A stretch of 23,351 bases of DNA from Baffinella frigidus. Lineage: Eukaryota; Cryptophyceae; Cryptomonadales; Baffinellaceae. Under the pieces are notes generated by a model, which worked only from the letters and a program-made list of their open reading frames with translations, ran no database searches and was not told the origin of the DNA. Within the stretch, counting starts at the first letter, position 1. The number at the start of each line of letters is the position of its first letter. The translations under genes and the position numbers were made by a program. Below, in pieces: positions 14,845 through 21,687 of the stretch. The stretch is from assembly GCA_026770585.1 (NCBI GenBank), contig MU646382.1:703588-726938 (forward strand), read 5' to 3'.

Positions 14845-15776
14845 GTGCGCGCGCGTTGCAATTTAGAACGCCCAGACGAGCTCGCCTCAAACTTTCGTGG
14901 ACTTTTAAAACTGAACAGGTTTACAAGTGTTTTACCAGCACCTTGTTTTAAATTGACTATCAGTTTTAAAACTGAACAAGTTTACAAGTGTTTTACCAGT
15001 ACCTTGTTTTAAATTTTGTACCAGCACGACGTTCGATCCCTTAAGTGGCTAGTAGGCTCATACGCCCTACCGTAGAGCCCTAGGACCTGCCTAGGACCAC
15101 TGCGGGTCGTTTTCGACCCGGTGGCCACTTAAAGGGTATTGCAACGACATCCCCCCCACGAGTTTTCAGTCTGCGGTTTCGATCCTCTGCACCGGGGGGC
15201 CTGAATGTGATCCGAAAGGAAGCATGGCTTCTCTGCAGAACCAGTTCCGGTGTCCGCCTATGTTGGGAGCTCGAAGAACCTAAAGGACCTAAAGGTTGGA
15301 ACGTATCGACTCTAGCGCCTGGCCTGACGCTAACGCCTCATCGCTAACCGCTGAACGCTGCACCGAAAACGGCCAACGGCAAACTTTCAACGGTCAACGG
15401 TCAATGGTTAACGGTCAACGGTCAACTGTCAACGGTCAACGGTCAATGGTTAACGGTCAACGGCAAATGGTAAACGGTCAACGGTAACCGGCAAACGGTG
15501 AATGAAAGGTTTCGTCCCCCCACGCAGCGGGCGCTGATGTCGACGACGGAGAACCTCCAAGTGGCGCTCACCTACTCGCAGAGCACCTGCCCCCTCGTCT
15601 TCAAGTACAAAGCCGTGGCCCTCACCCGCGGCGCGAGCCTCCAGTTCCTCTCGCTCTATCCCAAGGAAGCTGAGGTCCTGTACCCGCCGCTCACGCTTCT
15701 GAGAGCCGAGGACGATCCGTACGAGCAGGATGGGGTCACCTTCCTCGAGATTTCTCCGCAGCTGTCGAATGCGTAA
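11242..15776 (+). CDS. Arginine-type mono-ADP-ribosyltransferase, 3' part
   Basis: The enzyme transfers ADP-ribose from NAD to protein (usually arginine) side chains. Exons 11242-11437, 11920-12006, 13033-13171 (or its copy 13783-13921), 14237-14312, 14645-14700 and 15528-15776 (stop TAA) all join in phase and give about 267 visible residues. Motifs in order: HAGMRLDDFV; LALRLYTSSSF and FNEPLR; WLCRGMKNMKV, whose Arg is the first catalytic residue; RRGGT; LMSTTENLQVAL with the STT of the second motif; RGASLQFLSLYPKEAEVLYP with ExE (Glu-Ala-Glu). The R-S-ExE triad is therefore complete. No transmembrane segment is visible. An earlier exon ending in phase 1 must lie in the gap or before. One exon exists twice. 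Family is sure from motifs; substrate is unknown. Confidence 0.88.
11804..11928. mobile_element. Family A insertion with 11-base direct flanks at an acceptor
   Basis: AGGTACCACGG stands at 11804-11814 and again at 11918-11928, bracketing about 103 bases that include the family A signature (CTGCAGAAC...TCCGGTGTCCGCC...GGGAGCTCGAAGAACCT). The second flank carries the acceptor TAG|GTACCAC of the transferase exon at 11920. The first flank is followed by GTAAGAG, a good 5' splice site. Other family A copies lie near 8580-8640 and 15212-15298. Confidence 0.7.
12025..12164. mobile_element. TTATC inverted-repeat element, family D copy 3
   Basis: Arms TTATCTGGGGAAACC and GGTTTCCCCGGATAA with the ATTACTACACA inner arm. 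Flanked by ACCA (12021-12024) and ACCA (12165-12168). Begins 19 bases after the transferase exon ending at 12006. Confidence 0.88.
12203..12365. mobile_element. Inverted-repeat element GGTGGCTCAAAT
   Basis: GGTGGCTCAAAT(C)GTGCTCTGAAACT at the left and AGTTTCAGAACACCATTTGAGCCACC at the right. The element is about 163 bases with no coding capacity. Lies in the same transferase intron as family D copy 3 and family F copy 2. Confidence 0.8.
12514..12675. mobile_element. Inverted-repeat element, family F copy 2
   Basis: Nearly identical to 8674-8836 over its whole length, including GTAGTTAGGCATACGG and the mirrored CCTACGGTAGGAGGTCCTAG. Sequence to its left (ACAAACGGAG...CTCATAGG) also resembles that of copy 1. 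Confidence 0.88.
12966..13217 (+). repeat. Tandem duplicate carrying transferase exon, copy 1
   Basis: Starts GCGCGTAGCATGTGCGG and runs to ATCCATCC. Contains the exon 13033-13171 with about 67 bases of upstream intron and 46 downstream. Exactly 750 bases separate equivalent positions in copy 2. Two coding differences (GTA/GTG, TCA/TCC) are silent. Confidence 0.93.
13218..13673. mobile_element. TIR element present in only one exon duplicate
   Basis: Terminal inverted repeats TCGGATAGCGAGGGGGCAAA (13222-13241) and its reverse complement (13647-13666). About 456 bases with no long open frame. Copy 2 of the duplication lacks it: there ATCCATCC runs directly into TTTGTTGCTCTTAACCC, the counterpart of TTTGTCACTCTTAACCC at 13674. 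So it inserted into copy 1, or was lost from copy 2. Confidence 0.85.
13716..14005 (+). repeat. Tandem duplicate carrying transferase exon, copy 2
   Basis: Second copy of the unit, with exon 13783-13921 encoding the same residues (LALRLYTSSSF...FNEPLR...VLAQ). Splice sites are the same: GGACAG acceptor and CAG|GTGACC donor. The right part (to GACCCAAACG) matches 13674-13710. Confidence 0.9.
14078..14227. mobile_element. Inverted-repeat element ATCCGGGAACATG
   Basis: Left arm ATCCGGGAACATGTTTA...AAAGAAAACGG pairs with right arm CCGTTTTCTTTCGAAGTAAA and CATGTCCCCGGAT. Ends nine bases before the transferase exon at 14237. Confidence 0.8.
14317..14642 (+). repeat. CCCTCAA array filling a transferase intron
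   Basis: More than 30 CCCTCAA units with CCATCAA variants, grading into CCCTAAA/CCCTACA. Runs from four bases after the donor (CGCG|GTAGAA) to the acceptor CCTGAACCAG at 14644. The intron is almost only repeat. Confidence 0.95.
14723..14855 (+). repeat. CA, TC and GC microsatellite
   Basis: (CA)n, then (TC)n with CCTC interruptions, then (GC)n, (TC)n and GCGTGCGCGCGCG. Begins 22 bases after the donor CAG|GTTTCA of the transferase exon ending at 14700. Confidence 0.93.
14903..15014 (+). repeat. 61-base direct duplication
   Basis: TTTTAAAACTGAACAGGTTT...TTACCAGCACCTTG is repeated with few changes after 61 bases, in the last transferase intron. Confidence 0.85.
15036..15139. mobile_element. 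CCCTTAAGTGG element, family B copy 1
   Basis: Ends ATCCCTTAAGTGGC and GGCCACTTAAAGGGTAT. Internal GTAGGCTCATACGCCCTACC is the reverse complement of the right half of the other copies, so this copy is inverted. Lies in the last transferase intron. Confidence 0.78.
15365..15500 (+). repeat. AACGGTC tandem repeat before the last transferase exon
   Basis: Short units of AACGGTC/AACGGCA with ATGGTTA variants, ending 28 bases before the acceptor CCCACGCAG at 15527. Similar in motif (AACGGTC) and position to the 15-base array at 9441-9530. Confidence 0.85.
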
Positions 15777-15821
15777 TGACGGTGTTGTGATCGTGTCTGT
15801 GAGTACATGTACAGTTAAGTG

Positions 15822-15930
15822 CGAGGGAGGGAGGGAGGGAGGGAGGGAGGGAGGGAGGGAGGGAGGGAGGGAGGGATGGAGGGCGAGAGGGAGAGAGGGG
15901 GGGAGAGAGAGCAAGAGAGATGGCTGTCCG
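15822..15930 (+). repeat. (GGGA)n microsatellite downstream of the transferase stop
   Basis: GGGA units followed by GAGAGG variants, about 45 bases after the TAA. Part of the 1.1 kb between the convergent transferase and redoxin genes, which otherwise holds family B elements and no gene. Confidence 0.9.
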
Positions 15931-15997
15931 CCAGCGGAGAAGCAGTCACCCGTGGTGCGTGAATGTCGATGTTTACTCCCGAGGGCACGTGCAGCCC

Positions 15998-16102
15998 TAT
16001 CCCTTAAGTGGCCAGGGGATCTTAAAGAGCTCCCTACAGGTCCTAGACAGGTCCTAGGGCCCTGCGGTAAGGCGTATGAGCCTACTGGCCACTTAAGGGA
16101 TA
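15998..16102. mobile_element. CCCTTAAGTGG element, family B copy 2
   Basis: TATCCCTTAAGTGGCCA at the left and TGGCCACTTAAGGGATA at the right are perfect complements. Centre with CCTAG motifs and GGCGTATGAGCCTACTGGCC. Confidence 0.88.
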
Positions 16103-16172
16103 TGCGAAGTATCCCTGTATGGAAATGCATCTCACAACATCGAGATGCCCTGGTGTGGCGAGACCCCGAATC

Positions 16173-16277
16173 TATCCCTTAAGTGGCCATGGGGTCAAAA
16201 TTGACCCCGCAGAGGTCCTTGACAGGTCCTAGGACCCTACCGTAGGGCGGACGAGCCTACTGGCCACTTGAGAGATA
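16173..16277. mobile_element. CCCTTAAGTGG element, family B copy 3
   Basis: Ends TATCCCTTAAGTGGCCA and TGGCCACTTGAGAGATA. Contains an inner hairpin GGGGTCAAAATTGACCCC and the shared GGTCCTAGGACCCTACCGTA. Confidence 0.86.
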
Positions 16278-16524
16278 GGCGCGCGGGAGGCCTCTCGAGG
16301 CCGCAAAGGAGCAAACTGATCGACCATGTACGCGACAAGGGATTTCAACTGGATTTCCAGTAGTCGTTCCGCTCAATCGTCCCGTTACCAAATCCGCCTA
16401 CAAAGGTACCCCGAACAGAAGAACACGGCCGTCCCGAGGATCCTACTGTACGCCTACGACCCGCTAGGACCCACTTTTTCAGTAAACTGTACTTGTCGAG
16501 ACCAGTACCTACGGGACTCGTCCC

Positions 16525-16628
16525 TATCCCTTGAGTGGCGGACGGGCGAATATTCGCCCTAACTCGCCCTAGGCAGGTCCTAGGGCCCTACTATAGGGCG
16601 TATGAGCCTACTCGCCACTTCAGGGATA
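16525..16628. mobile_element. CCCTTAAGTGG element, family B copy 4
   Basis: Ends TATCCCTTGAGTGGCG and CGCCACTTCAGGGATA; inner hairpin GGGCGAATATTCGCCC. The inner hairpins of copies 2-4 occupy the same position but differ in sequence while each remains self-complementary. Confidence 0.84.
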
Positions 16629-16732
16629 AGCAGCAGTAGGCCTAGGACCCCCAGGCAGACCCACGTGGGGGGGGTACGGGTTCTTCAAAATCGAGATACA
16701 TCGTCGCACAGGGTCGAGGCTGGAGGCTTGCT

Positions 16733-16771
16733 AGACCTTGGCCAGCCAGCGTTTGAGGGCTGGAGGGCCGC
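16733..16771 (-). pseudogene. Copy of the redoxin terminal exon end
   Basis: Minus-strand reading repeats GGPPALKRWLAKV and a TAG stop, matching the last 13 codons of the redoxin gene at 16915-16986 with one silent change (AAG/AAA). Sits about 185 bases beyond the real stop. No acceptor of its own is seen, so it is probably a non-functional exon fragment. Confidence 0.75.
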
Positions 16772-16914
16772 CGGGTGGGGTGCGGGTTCTTGAATTCGAG
16801 ATACACCGGCCCAGAGGGGAAAGGCTTGAACCTAGTGGCCATACGTCTGAGATAGTGATTTCACTGTACAATCGCCCTAGGTTGCGGCTAGATTAATTGG
16901 CGCAGACGTATCCA

Positions 16915-19900
16915 CTAGACCTTGGCCAGCCAGCGCTTGAGGGCTGGAGGGCCGCCTAGTGCCTCCTCTGTCCCTTTGATGCTTACCTGTGGGACACGCG
17001 GGGGCGTCAGGGAGGGTGGGGGGGAGAGAGAGGGGAAGGGGGGGATAGATAGAGCTAGAGATGGAGAGGGAGAGGGAGAGGGATAGGGAGGGAGGGAGGG
17101 AGGGAGGGAGGGAGGGAGGGAGGGAGGGAGGGAGAGAGGGGGAGAGAGAGATATGGAGGGAGGGAGGGAGGGAGGAAGGGAGAGGGAGGCAGACAGAAAG
17201 AGAGACTTGATCGACACGACTACGGCCAGGATGCATGCCCCCCCGAGGAGGCTAGGTCAAAGCACTACCTCGCGGGCCTACCTGGTGGCAGGAGACTCTT
17301 ATTCGCGTCCTGGAGCATAGCCTCGCCGGGAGGGAGTACATAGGCACCTCTCTCATAAGAAACCGCCCCCCCCCCTAGGACCACCATAGGGCCCTCATAG
17401 TCCTACTGTAGGGTCCTAGGGGGGTGCGATTTCTTATGCGCGAGGTACCCCTCCCCTGTAAGGGTGGACACCCAATTTCATCCGGACGATCATTTGTCAT
17501 GAATACGATTTCGGGGACCGCCGACCCGTTTTGCAAAGAAAATTACTACACGGATGTGACCTGAAGCTGTAGATGTGTAGTAAAATTCGTTGCGAAATCG
17601 TGTTTATCAATTCTCATCGCGATTAAATTCAGGTGACACACTAATCTCGGCGTTCCGTAGCGCACCCCACTGTGTTGCCTACCGCAGCACCCTACGGACT
17701 GCCAGGATTAGGTTGAAGCCGGAATAAGAGTGTCCACCCTTACCATACGAAAACGCTAGAGGGGCCTATTTATATGTGGGGGGGGAAAGGTTGTGAACAT
17801 TTGTACCAGGATAAGGTAAAATCACCTCGTGCCCTGTAAAAATGATACCAGGCGCGAGGTTACTTTTATCTTATCCTGGTACAAATTTGAGCACTTGTGT
17901 AGTAAAGACTCTATATGTGTTCGATATTAAAAAGGGCCCTCTAGCATTCTCGAGTGGTAGTGGCGAGACAGAAGGTCGCGGCCTTTTCCTCAGCAAAACT
18001 AACGGAATGCAGGGTCATTTCGAACACGAGGCGATGAGTGGCAAGACATAGGATCGCAAATGGACTTGCGGGACATTTTGAACACGGCATTGACTACGGT
18101 CGGCCCTAGGGCTCCTAGGATTGCACACTAATGTAGGCGCCATAAATATTACCGTAGTCGACACAATATCCTACACGACCCTGCGTTCCATCAGTTGCGA
18201 ACGAACACAGAGAATGTAGCCTCTGGTCTGCAGCTGGGCAACCACGCGGCTAGTCTCCCACCTCCCAAGTGAAATAGGTCCATCGTGCACGCCACACGGT
18301 GGACTACGGACCTGTCAACTTGCACCGACGCAATTAACTTAGGAGAAGACATTATCTGGTGCAAATTTGGTCACGTTGCCGCTAAATCCAGGTGGGTTGG
18401 CGCATGACACCCCTGGCTCAAATCCGGGGAATCAAATCGATCAAACCCCTTGACTTCCGAGGGCTAGCGGTGGGAGACGGGAGGCGAGCGAGACCTCAGA
18501 GCCATCAGGCCGCACAATGACAAGCGCGGGAATCCCCTCCCGGCGCTCCACCACACCCGCGCTCGCCTGCTTATGGTTTGGGGTTGAGGGTTGAGGGTTT
18601 AGGGTTTAGGGTTTAGGGTCTAGGGTTGAGAGTTTAGGGTTTAGGGTTAAGAGGTGATGGGTTAGGGTTTAGGGTTTAGGGTTTAGAGTTTAGGGTCTGG
18701 GGTTTAGGGTTTAGGGTTTAGGGTTTAGGGTTCAGGGTTTAGGGTTTAGGGTGTAGGGTGTAGGGTGTGCCTGCTCCTTGCCCGCGCAGCAGCCGTACTT
18801 CCGCTTGAGCTCATCGCGGAGCGGGGAGGAGATCGGGAGGGACAGCCCGCTACACGCCACACGGCAAGGTGAAACGAGACGTACAGACCCTAGTAGAGAG
18901 GACCCGAGTCTGGGACGGGCCCGCCTCGGTAGTCCCCATGCCGAAACGATAGCGGTGGAATTATGTCCAAATAAACCCCCCGCCAATTATTTGGATACGC
19001 CTCAGGTGGGGCGGACAACCTGCTCCTTGCCTGGACGGGCCCGCCTCGGGGGAAAGGGCTCCAAGGGTGGGGACCTGCTCCTTGCCCGCACAGCAGCCGT
19101 ACTTGCGCTTGAGCTCGTCGCGGAGGGGCGACTCGATCGGGAGGGACAGCCACTCGCCGTGCGCCTCCTTCATGTACTTCTGCGCTTAGGGTTTAGGTTT
19201 TAGGGTTTAGGGTTTGGGGGTTAGGGTTTAGGGTTTATGGTTTAGGGTGTAGGGTTTATGGTTTAGGGTTTATGGTTTAGGGTTTAGGGTGTAGGGTTTA
19301 TGGTTTATGGTTTATGGTTTAGGGTTTGGGGTTTGGGGTTTAGGGTTCGGTGTTTAGGGTTACGGATTTATGGTTTAGGGTTTATGGTTTATGATTTATG
19401 GTTTAGGGTTAAGTGTTTGGGGATTAGGGTGTATGGTGTAAGGTGTAGGGTTTGGGGTTTTGGGTTTTGGGTTTGGGGTTTGGGGTTTAGGGTTTAGGGT
19501 TTAGGGTTTAGGGTTAAGTGTTTGGGGATTAGGGTGTATGGTGTAAGGTGTAGGGTTTGGGGTTTTGGGTTTGGGGTTTAGGGTTTAGGGTTTAGTGGTT
19601 AGGGTGTAGCGTTTATGGTTTATGGTTTATGGTTTATGGTTTATGGTTTATGGTTTATGGTTTAGGGTTTATGGTTTAGGGTTTATGGTTTAGGGTTTAG
19701 GGTCTAGTCTTCAGGGTTTAGGGGTTGGAGCTGATGGTTTCAGGTTTTTGGTTTAGGGTTGAGGCGTCTGCAGGCCAGAGGAAGCTGCGCAGGGAAGAGC
19801 AAATACACTGCACTGCACCCCGCGTTACATTCTACAGCCCACCTACCACATTCCACACCACACCACTCTCGTTTCTCTCACCTCGCTTCTACTCTGCGGG

Positions 19901-21314
19901 TGTCTGTTAGAAACGTGGTAGCAGTAAACTTATCTCAGAAAACGAGTTCTAAAACTCGTTTTCTTAAGTCAACCCCCCTACAAATTCGTCAACTTATTCT
20001 TTACTCTCCGCATAAGTTGACAAATTTATAGGGGAATTGACTTAAGAAAACGAGTTTTAGAACTCGTTTTCTGAGATAAAAACGTAGATCCCGGAGTTGT
20101 GGAACACCTCTTCGACGTATAGGTACGATCCTAGTCACGTTTAGTCAACAGCGTTCGCGGAACCTTCCTTCCGAGTCCTCTCTGGACCCTTGAAAGTTCA
20201 TGGTTCGAAGTCACACGTTCAATAAAAATGTCCCCTCTCGCAGAGCTGCGCTGCCCACCGCCAAAAGTCCTCCAATCTTCCATTCATTATGTCCTTGCTT
20301 TTGAGGGTAGGCGCTGCGGGCAGGGGTGGTGTGGGAGGCGGGGAGGGGGTGGGACTCCCACCAGCCACCAGAAGAGAACCACACCAGGATACGCCATCTG
20401 CAGTGAATCCCACAAGGGAAAACCCTCAGGGTTTATCCCTGGTGACAAAATTTACTCAACTCCACCCCGATTTGGTTCTCTTCTGATTGCTGGTGGTCAT
20501 CCGGGCACACGTTGTGAGAAGTTTATCTCAGAAAACGAGTTCTGAAACTCGTTTTCTTAAGTCAATTCCTCTACAATTTTATCAACTTATGCGGAGAGTA
20601 AAGAATAAGTTGACGAATTTGTAGGGGAATTGACTTAAGAAAACGAGTTTTAGAACTCGTTTTCTGAGATAAAAGTGGTGGGGTGTAGGTGCTGCACAGG
20701 TGGCTAGGTCTCGCGAGAAGATCATTGACTCGGCTCGAGGAACCCTAAATTTATCGAGAACAACCACGCTTGGAAGCTCCGGCGGCGTTGCCGTGCTTAA
20801 AACGGAAATTCGGCAGTAAGGAATTCGGGGAATAGGGAATAAAAGTACCAGGCGCGCGGCTTCGTCGTTATCGGAGGAGACGAAGACAACCTCAAACTTC
20901 TTCTCCGGCTCATTCACCGCCTGCGGCGACGCAGAGAGCGGTGTGCAGATTCAGGCCCTCTACCTTCCCGAAGCACGCGTTCTGTCGGCGAAAATGGCGA
21001 ATATTTTCGGAGGCTAAGGGGATGGGGTGGGAAGGGGAGGGGAGCCTCATAGAAGTCCTTGAGGACGGGCGTAAATTCGCGGCACGGAGGACACCAGTGG
21101 GCCTGCGGTACAGCGCGGTCACAGGTGTTTCAGCGTCCCCATGCTGTCCACCCTCCCATGAATTTTGTGACCGAAAAGAAGCAAGAGCCCTGGCTGCGAG
21201 ATCCCGGGCGTGCGGCACCGAGAAGTAGAAGGCAACGAGGAGGCCCTTGAGGGAGGAGGCGGCCACGGGGGCGCCCGCCGCGTTGACCAGCGGCGCGCTC
21301 GCTAGGAGGTCCAT
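16915..21314 (-). CDS. Nucleoredoxin/tryparedoxin-like thiol oxidoreductase, complete
   Basis: Minus-strand exons 21314-21219, 21102-21046, 20920-20849, 19179-19075, 18566-18495 and 16986-16915 all join at phase 0, giving 157 residues from ATG to TAG. It is a single thioredoxin-fold domain that would reduce or isomerise disulfides in the cytosol or nucleus. Motifs: LVNAAGAPVAASSLKG then FYFS (residues 1-32), AHWCPPCREFTPVL with redox Cys36 and Cys39, FEVVFVSSDND, PLRDELKRKYG, and GIPALVIVRPDG with the cis-Pro at 123. Length equals that of tryparedoxins (about 145-160), and WCPPC is the motif of both named groups. No signal peptide. Intron 2 uses GC-AG (GAG|GCTCCC); the others are GT-AG. Two introns carry exon duplicates. 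The last exon (VSIKGTEEALGG...) is less conserved but is supported by phase, acceptor and stop. Confidence 0.93.
17020..17190 (-). repeat. CCCT-rich microsatellite near a 3' splice site
   Basis: GGGA/GGAG units on the plus strand, hence CTCCCT on the sense strand of the redoxin gene. Ends about 33 bases before the acceptor of the last exon (16986), where it could act as an extended pyrimidine tract. Confidence 0.88.
17337..17460. mobile_element. Palindromic element, family C copy 5
   Basis: Left arm TACATAGGCACCTCTCTCAT and right arm ATGCGCGAGGTACCCCTCCC, with the family's C-run and GGACCACCATAGGGCCCT centre. More worn than the copies at 1193-2228. Lies in redoxin intron 5. Confidence 0.75.
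17799..17886. mobile_element. Inverted-repeat element TTTGTACCAGGATAAG
   Basis: ATTTGTACCAGGATAAGGTA and TATCTTATCCTGGTACAAAT are near-perfect complements, about 88 bases end to end. Inner CACCTCGTGCC pairs with GGCGCGAGG. Redoxin intron 5. Confidence 0.8.
18295..18385 (+). repeat. Dispersed repeat J copy 2
   Basis: CACACGGTGGACTACGGACC...GTCAACTTG...TTAACTT...TTGGTCACGT matches 9055-9165 with gaps. Redoxin intron 5; nothing else recognised between 17890 and 18490. Confidence 0.55.
18574..18769 (-). repeat. CCCTAAA array (sense strand) before redoxin exon 5
   Basis: TTTAGGG units on plus, so CCCTAAA on the gene's sense strand. Ends just before the acceptor ATAAGCAG of exon 5 (18566) and starts next to the exon 4 copy at 18771. 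Confidence 0.95.
18771..18850 (-). pseudogene. Partial second copy of redoxin exon 4
   Basis: Minus-strand reading LSLPISSPLRDELKRKYG then CCAGKEQ, matching residues 86-110 of the redoxin. Apart from one Glu to Ser change the differences are silent. It lacks the KYMKEAHGEW start of exon 4. The nearest upstream AG (GTGTAG) would put it out of phase with exon 3, and its 3' side is CAG|GCACAC. Either a decaying duplicate or an exon used in some unseen way. Confidence 0.7.
19185..19755 (-). repeat. CCCTAAA/CCATAAA array (sense strand) before redoxin exon 4
   Basis: About 570 bases of TTTAGGG, TTTATGG and TTTGGGG units on plus. Ends at the acceptor GCGCAG of exon 4 (19179). A block of about 100 bases (GTTAAGTGTTTGGGGATTAG...) is itself repeated near 19408 and 19513. 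Confidence 0.95.
19930..20079. mobile_element. Palindromic TTATCTC element, family E copy 2
   Basis: 150 bases. TTATCTCAGAAAACGAGTTC and its complement at the far end; each arm has its own inner hairpin AAACGAGTT/AACTCGTTT. Flanks AAAC (19926-19929) and AAAC (20080-20083). Redoxin intron 3. Confidence 0.92.
20523..20672. mobile_element. Palindromic TTATCTC element, family E copy 3, opposite orientation
   Basis: Same length and arms as copy 2, but the central loop (CAACTTATGCGGAGAGTAAA...) is the exact reverse complement of copy 2's loop. The copy therefore sits in the other orientation. Flanks AAGT and AAGT. Same redoxin intron. Confidence 0.92.
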
Positions 21315-21687
21315 CGGATCCTGCTGGGTGGCTCGGCCTACACGTGATCAACAACATTAAACGTAAATTCAAATTTGATGTGATGTGACCCGTCAGTTTC
21401 TAAATCGGCCATCTCGGACCTTCTCGAAGGTCATGGAGTCCATAATGAGATTTATCTGATCATGGCCCCTTATTTAAGGGGGTCGGAGAGGGGTCGAGGG
21501 TCGAAGGGGGGTCAACATCAACGAAGACACCAGGCTTCGTCCGCTGCGTCTTGCTCTTTCCACGAACGGCGCGTCTGCGAGCATCCCATCAACTTTGTTG
21601 ACCTCCTCCTCCTCCCGCGGAAAATCGTCGCGCAGTTGCGCTGTTCGGCTGCATCGCCAGGTGTTCAGTAGTTCAAGAACAAGCTGG
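21315..21687. promoter_or_regulatory. Intergenic stretch between divergent genes
   Basis: About 370 bases between the redoxin ATG (minus) and the first proposed ATG of the plus-strand gene, so it probably holds both promoters. I see no clear TATA box or known motif. Open frames on both strands (for example PREEEEVNKVDG on minus) make the right half ambiguous between coding and non-coding. Confidence 0.35.

Noticed and set aside
16642-16842. Minus-strand frame containing TRRPSSPQTLAGQGL
   Set aside because: It reads the duplicated redoxin terminal-exon fragment in the wrong frame.
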